This document shows positions 57,733 through 64,000 of a stretch of DNA of 64,000 nucleotides, one piece after another. The DNA is from Fluviicoccus sp. GTDB taxonomy: Bacteria > Pseudomonadota > Gammaproteobacteria > Pseudomonadales > Moraxellaceae. A program made the position numbers and the translations under genes. Below the pieces are notes generated by a model that saw only the letters and a list, made by a program, of their open reading frames with translations, did not search any database and was not told the origin of the DNA. Every line of letters begins with the position of its first letter. Positions within the stretch are counted from its first letter, which is position 1. The DNA is taken from contig NZ_JAUSMX010000002.1 in NCBI RefSeq assembly GCF_030646115.1, positions 310,001 through 374,000 on the forward strand, written 5' to 3'.

Positions 57733-59499
57733 TCATCGCAGCAATCCGGACAGGGTTTGCAGCAACATGTCCGGATTGACCGGCTTTGTCAGCAGCAGAA
57801 GCCCCTCCTGTTCCGCCCGATCATGCGTTTCCGGCAGCAATTCTCCCGACATCAGTAAGCCTCGCGCGTCTGGCCAGTTCACCAGCCAGTCGCTTAACCA
57901 GTCAATGCCATCGCGTTCACCCGGTAAGCGGATGTCGCACAGAATCAGATCCGGTATCAGGCCGCTGCGGGCTACGGTTGCCGGGTCGGCATGATGCTCC
58001 ACCCGCAAGCCCTGGCTTTGCGCCCAGGCAATCAGGGCGGCGGCGGCCATAGGGTCGTCTTCCACCAGTAATAATCGGCGGCCTTGAAGGTTTCCGGGAA
58101 TGGGCATGATTCTCGCGGCCGGCAGCCGCCGGTCTTCTTGCGGCTCCCAGGCTGTTCCGGTCAACCTCAGTTCAAAATGGCTGCCGCGACCGACCATCGA
58201 TTGCAGTTGCAGGCTAGCGCCCAGCAATCCAGCGGCCTGACGGACAATGCTCAGCCCCAGTCCGATGCCCTTGGCGCGGTCTCGGGTCGGGTTATCGAGC
58301 TGCACATAGGGTTTGAAGATGTTTTCCTGCTGGTCAAAGGGTATGCCCCGCCCCTGGTCATAAACGCCCAAGCTGATGCTTCCCTGACGAATACGGGCAG
58401 TCAACAGGATCTGCTTGCCGCCAGCCGTAAATTTGACGGCATTGGCCAGCCAATTATCCAGAATCCGCCCCAGCAATCCCGGGTCGGTGTAGACCACCTG
58501 CCCGCGCAGCCGGCGATCCATGCGTAAACGCAAGGTAATGCCGGTTTCCGCCGCCTGCTGGCGGTGGGGCGCGCAAACCCGGAGCAGGAACTCATCCAGC
58601 ACCACCCCGGCCGGATTGAGGCGATAGGCCCCCCCTTCCAGCCGTGACAAGTCCATCAAGTTGTTGAACTGGTCGGACAGCGCGGCACCCGCTTCCAGAA
58701 TCCGGTCCACCAACTCCCCGCTGTCCTCGTCCCGCACCCGAAGGCGCAAGGCATGACCCAGCAGCATCACCGCATGCACCGGTTGCCGCAGGTCATGGCT
58801 GGCCGAAGCCAAGAACACTGATTTATCCAGGTTGGCCTGATTGGCTTTCGCGACTTCGCCCAGTTGCAACTCCAGCAGCCGTTCCTTGTCAGCGCGCAGC
58901 ACCATGTTGGCGGCAATGATACGGCTGCGCTCCCAGGCCATGCGCACAATCACGAAATGAAAAAGCAGGAACATGACACTCAGGAACAGCCAGCGCTGCG
59001 GGAAGATGATGGGGAAATGCGACGTAAACAGCAGTAGCGAACATGCCGATCCCACCAGCAAGTGACCCAGCCCGAAAATGGCAATAGCACCCGCCCCGGC
59101 GCACACCCCCAGATATATCATGGTCACGATCAGGTTGTGTTCAGCCTGCCCGGCCAGCATCAACTGGCTGCTGAAGCCCCAGAAAAGCCCCACCGTGGCG
59201 CTGTAGATCAGCCCGAAAATCTCACCGCTCCGCAACTCCGCACTTGTCATGTCCCGTTGATCGCAATTCCGGTAGCGATAACGGAAAGCAAAACCGATAG
59301 TGGCTGAAAACACACCGAACATCAGCCAGGGAACGGTCAGCCCCGGATTGAGCGGGGCGACACTGGTCAGCACCATCAACAGCGCCACCGCTACGGACAG
59401 ATGAGGACGGGACTGGTTAGCGCCCAGCGCCAGCAATTCGGATTGCAAGCGCGGTTCGTAGACCTGATGATTGAATAACGGTGGCCGGTGAAACGTCAT
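57733..59499 (-). CDS. Hybrid sensor histidine kinase
   Basis: Membrane kinase of 588 residues. About six hydrophobic helices (residues 35-185) form the sensor, with no periplasmic domain of any size. Next come a short coiled linker, the HisKA box ASASHDLRQPVHAV with histidine 235, and a HATPase domain (DNWLANAVKFTAGG; YDQGRGIPFDQQ; GIGLGLSIVRQAAGLLGA). A C-terminal receiver follows with aspartate 522 (DLILCDIRLPGERDG). The absence of an Hpt domain suggests the receiver tunes the kinase, while phosphate goes to the neighbouring LuxR regulator. Confidence 0.93.
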   Translation of the reverse strand: MTFHRPPLFNHQVYEPRLQSELLALGANQSRPHLSVAVALLMVLTSVAPLNPGLTVPWLMFGVFSATIGFAFRYRYRNCDQRDMTSAELRSGEIFGLIYSATVGLFWGFSSQLMLAGQAEHNLIVTMIYLGVCAGAGAIAIFGLGHLLVGSACSLLLFTSHFPIIFPQRWLFLSVMFLLFHFVIVRMAWERSRIIAANMVLRADKERLLELQLGEVAKANQANLDKSVFLASASHDLRQPVHAVMLLGHALRLRVRDEDSGELVDRILEAGAALSDQFNNLMDLSRLEGGAYRLNPAGVVLDEFLLRVCAPHRQQAAETGITLRLRMDRRLRGQVVYTDPGLLGRILDNWLANAVKFTAGGKQILLTARIRQGSISLGVYDQGRGIPFDQQENIFKPYVQLDNPTRDRAKGIGLGLSIVRQAAGLLGASLQLQSMVGRGSHFELRLTGTAWEPQEDRRLPAARIMPIPGNLQGRRLLLVEDDPMAAAALIAWAQSQGLRVEHHADPATVARSGLIPDLILCDIRLPGERDGIDWLSDWLVNWPDARGLLMSGELLPETHDRAEQEGLLLLTKPVNPDMLLQTLSGLLR

Positions 59500-59591
59500 C
59501 GCCCTTCCCCTCCCCGCTTTTTTATAATGAACGCAGCCGCGGCTTTCTATTCTGGCCGCCGCAGGCCTGACCGAAAGCTAACCGTCACGGC

Positions 59592-60818
59592 CTAGTAAAA
59601 GAACCAGTACGCTACCGCAATAGCCGCTATGACACTGGCCAGATCCGCCAGCAGGCCGCATGCCAACGCCTGACGCTCATGCCGGATGCCGACTGAGCCG
59701 AAATATACAGCCAGCACATAAAACGTGGTTTCGCTCGATCCCTGTACAATGGCGGCCACCCGGGCCGGAAAGGAGTCAACGCCATAGGTCTGCATGGTTT
59801 CAATCATCATGGCGCGTGCACCGCTTCCTGAAAAGGACTTCATGATCGCCGTGGGCAAGGCCGGGACAAACTCCGTGTTCAACCCCATCCAGGCAAATCC
59901 CGACGCCAATCCCCCCAGCAAAACGTCCAGGATACCGCTGGCCCGGAACATGGCGATAGCCACCAGCATCGCCACCAAGAACGGAATCAGATTGACCGCC
60001 ACCTCAAAGCCCTGTTTCGCCCCCACAATAAAGGAATCATAAAGCGGTACCTGCTTGCGCCATCCGGCCAGCAAGAACAGCACAATAATACCGAAGATCG
60101 CCAGGTTGCCAATCAGCGAAGAACGCTGGCCCAGTGCTTCGGGCGGCAAGCCGATCACCAGGCTGACCATGCCAGCCATCATCACCAGAAAAGCGGCCAG
60201 ATAGGCAAACACCACCCTGTCCCACAATTTCAGTTTCTGCACCCAGGCCACGGCCATCAGGCCGGTCATTGTCCCGACGCTGGTCGCCAGCAAAATGGGA
60301 AGGAACACACTGGCAGGGTCAGGCGCCCCCAATTGCGCCCTGTAGACAAAGACGCTGACCGGAATCAAGGTGATAGAAGATGTATTCAGCACCAGGAACA
60401 GTACCTGGGCATTGGTGGCGGTATCGGGATGGGGGTTCAGGCTTTGCAGGTCCTTCATCGCTTTCAGGCCGAGCGGCGTGGCGGCATTGTCCAGACCCAG
60501 CATGTTGGCCGCCATGTTCATCGTCACCGACCCGATCGCCGGGTGCCCGGCCGGCACCTCAGGCATCAGCCGGCGGAACAACGGCGCCAGTACCCATGCC
60601 AAACGGTCGGTCAGCCCGCTTTTTTCGGCAATCTGGAACAGTCCCAGCCAGAAACACAGCACACCGGTCAGGCCGAGGGCTATCTCCACTGAAGTTTTGG
60701 CCGTTTTGAAGCAAGCCTCCACCGCAGACGCCAGCACTTCCGGATGGCCCATGATGGCTTGCCAGATGCAGGAAGCAAATGCGAGCAGAAAAAAGACTGG
60801 CCAGACACGATTGAGCAT
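59592..60818 (-). CDS. Nucleoside-recognition (Gate) domain membrane protein, SpmA-SpmB fusion type
   Basis: Polytopic protein of 408 residues with about nine helices. It joins two Gate domains, as in fusions of the Bacillus spore-maturation proteins SpmA and SpmB: first half GLTGVLCFWLGLFQIAEKSGL and MNMAANMLGLDNAATPLGL, second half AKQGFEVAVNLIPFLVAMLVA and QGSSETTFYVLAVYFG. The start MLNRVWPVFFLLAF is preceded by GGGGAGGTGATC, an exceptionally strong SD, which rules out the 53 extra codons reading back into the DnaA-box region. The transported substrate is unknown. Confidence 0.88.
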   Translation of the reverse strand: MLNRVWPVFFLLAFASCIWQAIMGHPEVLASAVEACFKTAKTSVEIALGLTGVLCFWLGLFQIAEKSGLTDRLAWVLAPLFRRLMPEVPAGHPAIGSVTMNMAANMLGLDNAATPLGLKAMKDLQSLNPHPDTATNAQVLFLVLNTSSITLIPVSVFVYRAQLGAPDPASVFLPILLATSVGTMTGLMAVAWVQKLKLWDRVVFAYLAAFLVMMAGMVSLVIGLPPEALGQRSSLIGNLAIFGIIVLFLLAGWRKQVPLYDSFIVGAKQGFEVAVNLIPFLVAMLVAIAMFRASGILDVLLGGLASGFAWMGLNTEFVPALPTAIMKSFSGSGARAMMIETMQTYGVDSFPARVAAIVQGSSETTFYVLAVYFGSVGIRHERQALACGLLADLASVIAAIAVAYWFFY

Positions 60819-60872
60819 GATCACCTCCCCAAAGGCGGCAAGTGAACCGCAAACAGCGCCAAAGCTCAAGGC

Positions 60873-61123
60873 TGTGGATAACTTGACGATCACCGAGTTT
60901 TCCACAAAATATGTGGATAACCCTGTGGACAAACTGGGGATAACTGGGGGTGGAAGCTGGTTCCGCAAGGCTTTCACCTAGTCTGGTCATTTTTTAACCA
61001 ATATAAATAATCCATTTAAAAACAATAAGTTATTTTTTTCAATAGCGTCACAATCAAATTTCAGCAAGAAAAACAGAGAGAACGCTTGACAGCAACCACG
61101 TCAACCCAAGCACCTGTGGATAT
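60873..61123. other. DnaA-box cluster with AT-rich region, replication-origin candidate
   Basis: The 437-bp gap holds two perfect DnaA boxes on the minus strand (60873-60881, 60912-60920) and four one-mismatch boxes: TTTTCCACA at 60898, and TGTGGACAA at 60924, TGGGGATAA at 60935 and TGTGGATAT at 61115. Five fall within 71 bp in both orientations. Next to them 60989-61044 has only 7 G/C in 56 nt, a plausible unwinding element. This is the architecture of oriC, though dnaA is not nearby. A DnaA-titrating site or a DnaA-regulated promoter is the alternative. Confidence 0.6.
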
Positions 61124-61214
61124 GTTTATATTTTATTCTGAAATCACGTGTTTGCTGAGGATTTAATCTTGTCTGGGCGCGGATTGTTTGTCTTGTCATC
61201 CTGCCTGTCCGTGG

Positions 61215-61243
61215 TTCAAAATAGGCGAAAATAAGCCTATAAA
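61215..61243 (+). promoter_or_regulatory. Promoter of the lytic transglycosylase gene
   Basis: TTCAAA (61215-61220), 17 bp and TATAAA (61238-61243) form a fair sigma-70 promoter. The start site would fall near 61250, only about 6 nt before the ATG, so the message is nearly leaderless, consistent with the lack of an SD. Confidence 0.55.
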
Positions 61244-61255
61244 AGTTAGCCGACA

Positions 61256-61921
61256 ATGACCCGACGTTTACTGTGCACTGCCCTGTTTCTTTTTTCGGCT
61301 ATTCCGGCCGAAGCGGGCAATGTTTACAAGTTCAAGGACGCCGATGGCAACATTCTGTTTACGAATGTCGTTGATGGCAAGACCCGTCCGCGCGGGGATG
61401 ATTTCCGGCAATACAGTCGTCTTGAAAAGGTCACCTGGTACGCCGATACCAATGTCCATTCCTACCATGACTGGGGCAATAACGAAGCCGCCGTGCGTCC
61501 CAGCTTCAGTAAAATGCGCAATGCTTTTGACGGCCTGATTCAAGAGGCCGCCTCCACTTATGGCGTTGACAAAGGCTTGGTCAAGGCCGTGATTCATACC
61601 GAGTCCGGGTTTAATCCGGCGGCAAAATCCGGTCCGGGCGCACGGGGGCTGATGCAGTTAATGCCTGCCACCGCCCGTCGCTTTGATGTTACCGATTCAT
61701 TCGACCCCAAGCAGAATATCCACGGCGGCACCCGCTATCTCAGCTTTTTGCTGGGTCGTTTCAAGAATCTGGAACTGGCGCTCGCCGCCTATAATGCCGG
61801 TGAAGGCAACGTCGATAAATACGGCGGCATTCCGCCCTTTGCCGAAACCCAGGATTATGTCCGCCGCGTGATGAGCCGCTACCGCAAGCTCTATGGCGGC
61901 GACACCCTGTCCATGAATTAA
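61256..61921 (+). CDS. Lytic transglycosylase with N-terminal DUF4124
   Basis: Periplasmic enzyme that cleaves peptidoglycan glycan strands to anhydromuropeptides. The 221 residues comprise a signal peptide (LLCTALFLFSAIPAEA), a DUF4124 segment (NVYKFKDADGNILFTN) and an SLT domain with catalytic glutamate 116 (HTESGFNPAAKSG), GLMQLMPATA and ALAAYNAGEGNVDKY. Complete, with no cell-wall-binding repeats. It is transcribed away from the DnaA-box region and ends at a large palindromic terminator. Confidence 0.93.
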   Translation: MTRRLLCTALFLFSAIPAEAGNVYKFKDADGNILFTNVVDGKTRPRGDDFRQYSRLEKVTWYADTNVHSYHDWGNNEAAVRPSFSKMRNAFDGLIQEAASTYGVDKGLVKAVIHTESGFNPAAKSGPGARGLMQLMPATARRFDVTDSFDPKQNIHGGTRYLSFLLGRFKNLELALAAYNAGEGNVDKYGGIPPFAETQDYVRRVMSRYRKLYGGDTLSMN

Positions 61922-61931
61922 AGGCTGACAA

Positions 61932-61978
61932 ACAGCCAATAAAAAGGGCGATCACTGATCGCCCTTTTTATTGGCTGT
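61932..61978. terminator. Bidirectional terminator, 47-bp perfect palindrome
   Basis: Two 23-nt arms pair perfectly about a central C (61955). The core GGGCGAT/ATCGCCC is flanked by A5/T5, so each strand has a hairpin followed by TTTTTATTGG. It separates the convergent transglycosylase and parA genes. Confidence 0.9.
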
Positions 61979-61988
61979 GCCCGGAGAA

Positions 61989-62768
61989 TCAGGTCTTGGC
62001 CAACTCGCCAAACAGGGCCACAAACTCCTCCGTCAGCTTGTGCTTGGGGTTGAGATGCACCAGCGGCAGGTTCCGTTGGTGGGACTCACGCATCAGCACC
62101 GAGGATGACAAGTGTGTGTTCAGGATTGGCAGGCCTTCCGCTCTCAACTCGGCCACCAATTGCACCGGCAATGTGGCGCGCGGCTGGAACTGGTTGACGA
62201 TAATCCCCTCCACCTCCAGCTCGGCATTATGGTCGGCGCGGGTCTCCCCCACATTCTCCAGCAACGTATACAGCGCACGCCGGGAGAAGGCGTCACAGTC
62301 AAAAGGTATCAGGCAACGCTGGGCGGCAATCAGCGCCGACAGCGTATAAAAGTTGAAGGCCGGCGGTGTATCGATAAAGATATTGTCATACTGTCTGTGG
62401 ATTTCTTTCAGCGCCCCGGCCAGCTTGAATATCTTGTGCTTGCTTTGCAGCAAATGCTCGATTTCCCCCAATTCGGAATTGGAAGGAATTACATGCAGAT
62501 TATCAAAGCGGGTCGGATGCACGTATTCCGACAACGGCTTTTCACGACCGGTCAGCTTGAGCGTCTGTGCAAAAAACTGACCGATATTCGGCTGCAGTTC
62601 CGCATCGCCGGCGGCGGTTTCCCCCAGCAGATATTGAGTGGCGTTACACTGCGGATCGAGATCGAGCACCAGGGTTTTATAGCCTTCACTGGCGCTGATG
62701 GCGGCCAGGTTAACGGTAATGCTGGATTTTCCGACGCCGCCTTTCTGATTGAAAATAACCCGCCGCAT
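61989..62768 (-). CDS. ParA/MinD-family ATPase, orphan
   Basis: Cytosolic ATPase of 259 residues with the deviant Walker A KGGVGKSS (residues 9-16), switch I/Walker A' DLDPQCNATQYL and Walker B IFIDTPPAFNF. No parB or parS-like array is adjacent, so it may be an orphan ParA that positions a protein or pilus/chemosensory cargo rather than the chromosome. Alternatively it acts with a parB elsewhere. It lies 0.9 kb from the DnaA-box cluster. Confidence 0.88.
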   Translation of the reverse strand: MRRVIFNQKGGVGKSSITVNLAAISASEGYKTLVLDLDPQCNATQYLLGETAAGDAELQPNIGQFFAQTLKLTGREKPLSEYVHPTRFDNLHVIPSNSELGEIEHLLQSKHKIFKLAGALKEIHRQYDNIFIDTPPAFNFYTLSALIAAQRCLIPFDCDAFSRRALYTLLENVGETRADHNAELEVEGIIVNQFQPRATLPVQLVAELRAEGLPILNTHLSSSVLMRESHQRNLPLVHLNPKHKLTEEFVALFGELAKT

Positions 62769-62870
62769 GGCCTGCCTCGCTTGTATTGATCGGGATCACG
62801 AAAGGGCAACATTCTAGCGGCGGAATGCCCTGAGGCAAAAGGCTTTTCACGGAATTGTTAAGCGGAGGTT

Positions 62871-63320
62871 TCAGTCCTGACTCCAGCGATCCAGTGCGGA
62901 TTCATCGGAGACCTTGGCTTCAACCCAATGGCCTTGCCCGTCGACATATTCTTTTTTCCAGAATGGCGCCCGGGATTTCAGAAAATCCATAATGTACCCG
63001 GCCGCATCAAACGCCGCATGGCGATGGGCGCTGGAAACCACCACCAGCACAATCTGCTCACCAGCCGACAGATAACCGACCCGGTGGATCACCCGCACGC
63101 CCAACAGCGGCCAGCGGCTGCGGGCCTGTTCCACAATCGTTTCCAGCGAGCGCTGGGTCATGGCCGGGTAATGCTCCAGCTCAATCGCTGTCACGGCGCC
63201 ATGACTGGCCATATCCCGCACCAGACCGGTAAAGCTCACCACCGCACCGATTGACCCATGTCCCTGCAAGGCCCGTATCTCGGCGCCGGTATCAAAGTCC
63301 GCCGTCTGGATCGAAATCAT
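62871..63320 (-). CDS. moaE: Molybdopterin synthase catalytic subunit
   Basis: Large subunit of molybdopterin synthase, which inserts two sulphurs into cyclic pyranopterin monophosphate. The 149 residues carry GSIGAVVSFTGLVRD, YPAMTQRSLE, HRVGYLSAGEQIVLVVVSSAHR and the catalytic-lysine segment RAPFWKKEYVDG. It starts 3 nt after the moaD stop as the last of moaC-moaD-moaE. Confidence 0.96.
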   Translation of the reverse strand: MISIQTADFDTGAEIRALQGHGSIGAVVSFTGLVRDMASHGAVTAIELEHYPAMTQRSLETIVEQARSRWPLLGVRVIHRVGYLSAGEQIVLVVVSSAHRHAAFDAAGYIMDFLKSRAPFWKKEYVDGQGHWVEAKVSDESALDRWSQD

Positions 63321-63323
63321 TGC

Positions 63324-63575
63324 CTAGCCTCCGGTAACCGGAGGAAACAACGCCACCTCATCGCCATCATGAATGGTGCTGTCCAGCGCAGCCATTTCCT
63401 GATTGATGGCCACCATAATGCCGCGCGGACAGTCAAAGACCTCTTGCCAGGCCCCTCCCCGCCCCGCCAGCAACGACATCAGCGCCGTCACGGTCATTGG
63501 CCCTTCCAGAGTCATGGATTCCTCGGCCGTGCCCAGTTTCTCGCGAAAGCGCGCAAAAAAACACAACTTGATCAT
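63324..63575 (-). CDS. moaD: Molybdopterin synthase sulphur carrier subunit
   Basis: Ubiquitin-fold sulphur carrier of 83 residues. The start [15 protein letters not shown] is the ATG overlapping the moaC stop (ATGA); a TTG three codons earlier is less likely. The C-terminus ends in the required Gly-Gly (FPPVTGG), which is adenylated by MoeB and thiocarboxylated. Confidence 0.95.
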   Translation of the reverse strand: MIKLCFFARFREKLGTAEESMTLEGPMTVTALMSLLAGRGGAWQEVFDCPRGIMVAINQEMAALDSTIHDGDEVALFPPVTGG

Positions 63576-64000
63576 GCCTGCCAAACTCCGGATTTGCCGC
63601 CTTCCTTGCGCAGCAGCCGCACCTGCTCAATGACCATGCCTTTATCCACCGCCTTGCACATGTCATACAATGTCAGCGCCGCCAATGATGCAGCCGTCAA
63701 CGCCTCCATTTCCACCCCGGTCTGACCGGTCAAGCGGCAAACCGTGGTAATCCTTACCGCGTCGTTTCCCTCTGCCGCCAATTCCACCTTCACCGAGGAC
63801 AAGGCCAGCGGGTGGCACAAGGGAATCAGCTCCCAAGTGCGCTTGGCGGCCTGAATCCCGGCAATACGGGCCACTGCAAAAACATCACCCTTCGCATGGC
63901 GTCCTTCGACAATCATGCTCAGGGTTTCGGGTTGCATGCGCACCAACGCCTCCGCCACCGCCTCACGAACGGTGTGCGCCTTGTCGCCCACATCCACCAT
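63572..64000 (-). CDS. moaC: Cyclic pyranopterin monophosphate synthase (partial, N-terminus cut by window end)
   Basis: Second enzyme of molybdenum-cofactor biosynthesis, rearranging the MoaA product to cPMP. 142 codons are visible, ending at the moaD overlap. [18 protein letters not shown] corresponds to a point about 10-15 residues into typical MoaC proteins, so the ATG at the window edge is probably internal. [18 protein letters not shown] and [26 protein letters not shown], with the catalytic lysine (KAVDKGM), are intact. Confidence 0.93.
   Translation of the reverse strand: MVDVGDKAHTVREAVAEALVRMQPETLSMIVEGRHAKGDVFAVARIAGIQAAKRTWELIPLCHPLALSSVKVELAAEGNDAVRITTVCRLTGQTGVEMEALTAASLAALTLYDMCKAVDKGMVIEQVRLLRKEGGKSGVWQA

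Noticed and set aside
60819-60977. N-terminal extension of the Gate-domain protein into the DnaA-box region
   Set aside because: A very strong SD (GGGGAGGTGATC) directly precedes the ATG at 60818. The upstream codons are non-conserved and cover the DnaA boxes.

Overview
The window is chromosomal DNA of a fairly GC-rich Gram-negative bacterium, most likely a gammaproteobacterium close to Pseudomonadales. The evidence is the lipoprotein carrier LolA, the complete Rnf complex followed by nth, divergent sdhCDAB and gltA, rpoN-hpf-rapZ-ptsO, mreBCD-maf-rng-yhdP and type IV pilins. Gene order resembles pseudomonads in two blocks (serS-lolA-ftsK-trxB-aat-bpt and darP-nitrilase-yhdP-rng-maf-mreDCB-gatCAB). 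Individual genes are missing or replaced within them, so a more distant family such as Moraxellaceae or a relative is my inference. No rRNA, tRNA, CRISPR array, insertion sequence or prophage was seen.

Layout. 0.1-13.6 kb: SelO AMPylase, seryl-tRNA synthetase, LolA, FtsK translocase, alanine dehydrogenase, thioredoxin reductase, the two N-degron aminoacyl transferases Aat and Bpt, a MgtC/DUF4010 membrane protein and two alpha/beta hydrolases. 13.8-19.7 kb: rnfABCDGE and nth as one tightly overlapping operon. 19.8-20.5 kb: a VapBC-type toxin-antitoxin pair with its own promoter and palindromic operator. 20.7-26.6 kb: sdhCDAB divergent from gltA, then a beta-hydroxyacid dehydrogenase. 26.7-30.5 kb: rpoN, hpf, rapZ, ptsO and darP; ptsN, usually between hpf and rapZ, is absent. 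30.5-32.2 kb: two type IV pilin genes, the first behind a near-consensus sigma-54 promoter, and a cyclic-nucleotide-binding protein. 32.3-45.1 kb: nitrilase, YhdP, RNase G, Maf and MreDCB on one strand, facing gatCAB on the other. 45.2-51.4 kb: CHAD protein, enoyl-CoA hydratase, methyltransferase, acyl-CoA dehydrogenase, an unrecognised membrane protein and TtcA. 51.5-59.5 kb: two large paralogous lipoproteins, then a LuxR-type response regulator and a hybrid histidine kinase. 59.6-64 kb: a nucleoside-recognition (Gate) membrane protein, a 437-bp intergenic region full of DnaA boxes, a lytic transglycosylase, an orphan ParA and moaCDE running off the end.

Functional threads. Energy metabolism (Rnf, succinate dehydrogenase, citrate synthase) sits beside nitrogen/sigma-54 control (rpoN, NPr, RapZ). 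The pilin promoter is a clear client of the RpoN encoded 2.5 kb upstream. Cell-shape and envelope genes (MreBCD, YhdP, LolA, lytic transglycosylase) make up another large share.

The observations most worth following are the oriC-like DnaA-box cluster at about 60.87-61.12 kb, next to an orphan ParA, and a lipoprotein with a bacterial VHL beta domain that keeps the hydroxyproline-pocket residues. Next are an array of alternating inverted repeats ahead of a possible sigma-54 promoter between rpoN and hpf, and an mreC whose conserved N-terminus lies upstream of any standard start codon.
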